Source: Phallusia mammillata (taxonomy: Eukaryota > Chordata > Ascidiacea > Phlebobranchia > Ascidiidae). From it: a stretch of 64,000 nt of DNA. Each line of letters begins with the position of its first letter. Position 1 is the first letter of the stretch. The DNA lies in NCBI GenBank assembly GCA_003260075.1, contig QLIY01000062.1:144626-208625 (forward strand). The letters are read 5' to 3'. The position numbers and the translations under genes were made by a program. Below the pieces are notes generated by a model. The model did not search any database. It was not told the DNA's origin and saw nothing but the letters and a program-made list of their open reading frames with translations. Shown piece by piece: positions 61,690-64,000 of the stretch.

Positions 61690-63119
61690 CTATTCTTCTT
61701 CCTCTTCTTCTCCATCCTCTTTGCCATCATCATCCGCCACAACATCCCCGAGCTGTTTTTCGAGCTTTGCGATGCGCCTGTTCTGTTTACGGACGGTCGA
61801 CTTCAGCTTCTTGACATCATCCAGCAATTCGGTAATGTCAAAGCCCTGTATTAAAAATATTATGTGCATTAGAAAGTACATTAGTGGCCAACAGGTCTGC
61901 ACTAGAGTCTTAAGTTGGGTCAGGCTTTTAAGGTATGGTTCAGGCTTAAGTTTGAATAAAACAGGTTTAATTCTGGCCTGACCATACATTCAGGAACATT
62001 TATGGTATAATATTTCCTTAGAAAATACAACTTGATTTTTTTTAACCGGGTTCTAGGCAGTTTACAAATCTAATCCTCAGAAGTAAACCCAAAAGTTTTT
62101 TTTCTGCATCATATCACCATTGACAGGTTGGACGCTTTTTGTCAAAGGTTGTATGCAACAACAGCACACCATAGAACTATTGTTTCTTAGGGTTCTTAAA
62201 AGTCTCATCTTGAAAACCTGACGTTAACTTTGGAGTTCTGCTGACAAGATGCATGACCTTTTCTTTAACAACCAATACTTACTTGAAAAAGAAGTTTTTA
62301 AACATAAAGTACAGTCTTATATTAGGGTAGTACTAAAAATGCACTACCATTGTAGGCATGCAGTTATAGTCAATAATAACTGCAACATATAAAGCTAAAG
62401 AGCAGTGGTTCTTAACCTTTTTATCATGGCCAAACCCCTATGATATTCTTCAGCCTTTGGTCGAACCCCAACAAGTAGGTTTCTAACTCATTTTGTGCTT
62501 TTGGCCATATGTTTTTGCTGCCAAAAAAGATTTGTTGTTTTGCTGGTTACGAACAATGCACACACTGTTCTTTGTTGTGTCAAACATAACCAATGCAACC
62601 TTCTTATATTTTGCCATCCAGCAAATAAAAATTGCTATTTTTAGCAACTATATACCCCTATAGTTTGATTAACACATTTGCCAAGTATTTGTACATTAAA
62701 AAACCTTACCGAACCCCTGATTCAGCGCTGCCGACCCCCTGGGGTTCTATCAAACCCAGATTAAGAACCACTGCTATAGAGTGACCTTACAATAAACATT
62801 CACAGTTTAGGACCATACCCCCTTGGGGCATAACTTAAACTTTGCAAATTTATGATTGCCGTAGCAGATTTTAAAAGAGAAATTTGGGACTTTGGATAGC
62901 GGAGGTACTAAAAAATATGGAGGCAGGGCTTATGGTGGAAGTCACACAAAAAAACAAGAGAGGTGCAACCTACTTCAGGAAGTTGGGTTCCGTTTTGGGC
63001 GTGACTCTTAACTTGCACCTGTGATCTCGCAGGGAGTTTTGAGAGAGTCCTCTGAGGTTTGTTCGAAGTTGAAACTGAACCTGAATTAGATTTTGATTTT
63101 CCTTTCATCTCGTCATACA
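61690..63119 (-). CDS. C-terminal exons of a coiled-coil protein with acidic tail (5'-partial)
   Basis: Two minus-strand exons join in phase 0. The upstream exon is 63119-63019, with an acceptor gtattgcag before it and a donor cag|gtgcaa after it. The last exon is 61845-61690, acceptor taatacag. The joined end reads YDEMKGKSKSNSGSV... then GFDITELLDDVKKLKSTV, a short coiled coil with heptads (VRKQNRRIAKLEKQLGDV), and a tail of Glu/Asp ending in six Glu. Earlier exons must lie beyond the window on the right or in sequence I could not resolve. The family is not recognised; coiled coil plus acidic tail suggests a scaffold or oligomerising protein (inference). The intron holds a hAT MITE. Confidence 0.55.
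62403..62773. mobile_element. hAT MITE (371 bp)
   Basis: Ends CAGTGGTTCTTAACC and GATTAAGAACCACTG are inverted repeats. Flanking octamers CTAAAGAG (62395-62402) and CTATAGAG (62774-62781) differ at one base. It lies in an intron of the coiled-coil gene. Confidence 0.92.
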
Positions 63120-64000
63120 CTGCAATACAAAATGTTAACATACTTGTTACAAAAGCACAGATTTTTAAGTCTCAAGAAATATGGGACAACGCTTAATTTG
63201 TTCATGGATAAATAACCCACTTGTGATTTTTTTATTTAGGTTTAAAGCGAAAAAAATGTTGTTTAAGCCTCTAAGGACAAGAAACAAGGCGTTTGAGATG
63301 GTTCTTACTCAAAATTTTACTTTCAACATGACTAGCAAAAAAATAAAGATTTTTTTCTACAAGAAGGTACTTCATCTGTTTCCATACAATGTTAACATGG
63401 GGGGGGGGATTTGAGATGCTTCTTACTCAAAATTGTACTTTCAACATGACTAGCAAAAAAATAAAGATTTTTTCTACAAGAAGGTACTTCATCTGTTTCC
63501 ATACAATGTTAACATGAACAATTTATTCATTTTCTTTTGTTATATTTTTCAAAACATTTTTTAGGAGCTTTGTGATTTGTTTAACAAAACGTATTCTAAA
63601 GCACAATAAATGATACAGGAGGGTCCAAACGCAAGAGCTGCTAAATCAGAAACTTTAATTTAAATCCATTTGTATATTGATTTAAGCCATTTGTTTAACC
63701 ATAGAGGTATAACTACAATGGTTTAACTATAAGGCTTAACTTGTGTAACACCAAAAACACATATAGTAATATGTACTGCTGTATATAATATATCATACAT
63801 ATCACAAATACACACAAAACAAAATCCTAAAAACTTTCACACATTATTACAAAATTTACTAAATATGGTAAATGTGGCATTAACTTCGCTCTGGGTTTAC
63901 ATTTAGCTTGCACTAAAGAGTACCAATTGCTTAACTTTTGGGGTTTTAAACCTACTGTAAATCTACATAACCTCACCCCTAACTGTCTTACTGATAATTA
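63120..64000. other. Right edge of window, non-coding
   Basis: Apart from the G10 duplication at 63292-63516, the sequence is AT-rich without supported exons. It is probably an intron or the upstream region of the coiled-coil gene. Confidence 0.4.
63292..63516. repeat. Direct duplication around G10 run
   Basis: Copies at 63292-63398 and 63410-63516 flank ten G (63399-63408). They differ at a few positions. Confidence 0.93.

Overview
The window reads as eukaryotic genomic DNA: multi-exon genes with GT-AG introns, many small non-autonomous DNA transposons, and long AT-rich non-coding stretches. The gene families (SLC6 transporter, GT31 galactosyltransferase, TREX-type exonuclease) and the compact introns fit an invertebrate animal. 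A marine deuterostome such as an ascidian is my best guess, but this is inference and no species-diagnostic gene is present.

Layout. At 0.8-4.2 kb lies the 3' part of an SLC6 neurotransmitter/amino-acid transporter gene on the + strand; TM1-TM3 lie outside the window. At 5.2-8.8 kb is a tandem second SLC6 copy that starts with an intact TM1 but has at least three disabling lesions downstream. A hAT transposon relic encoding the transposase C-terminus follows at 8.8-9.6 kb, then a TA-flanked MITE. At 12.4-15.0 kb is a 1.38-kb tandem duplication whose junction is a single N. From 15 to 22 kb I see no convincing gene. At 23.1-24.6 kb is a two-exon minus-strand gene for an unrecognised basic secreted protein, with a TATA box and a bZIP-site cluster upstream. 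From 25.4 to 44.5 kb there are only weak exon candidates, a CpG-rich patch and scattered repeats. At 44.6-54.0 kb is a complete five-exon beta-1,3-galactosyltransferase-like gene (444 codons) whose introns are loaded with hAT MITEs. At 58.3-59.7 kb is a single-exon minus-strand gene for a 463-residue TREX-like DEDDh exonuclease. It appears to carry a second, catalytically dead TREX fold at its N-terminus. At 61.7-63.1 kb are the last two exons of a minus-strand gene ending in a coiled coil and an acidic tail.

Two things dominate the non-coding part. First, at least a dozen hAT-type elements carry 8-bp target-site duplications that can be read directly, including one nested inside another. Second, there are 12 sites where a pure poly-C or poly-G run, most often exactly 10 nt, sits between two near-identical direct copies of the flanking 50-290 bp. 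Longer runs (27 and 82 nt) lack the duplication. All C runs lie before the two single-N positions and all G runs after them. I read this mainly as an assembly signature (filled gaps over unmerged overlapping contig ends, one block reverse-complemented), with a biological mechanism as the alternative. The genes do not form an obvious pathway; they are ordinary neighbours in a repeat-rich locus.
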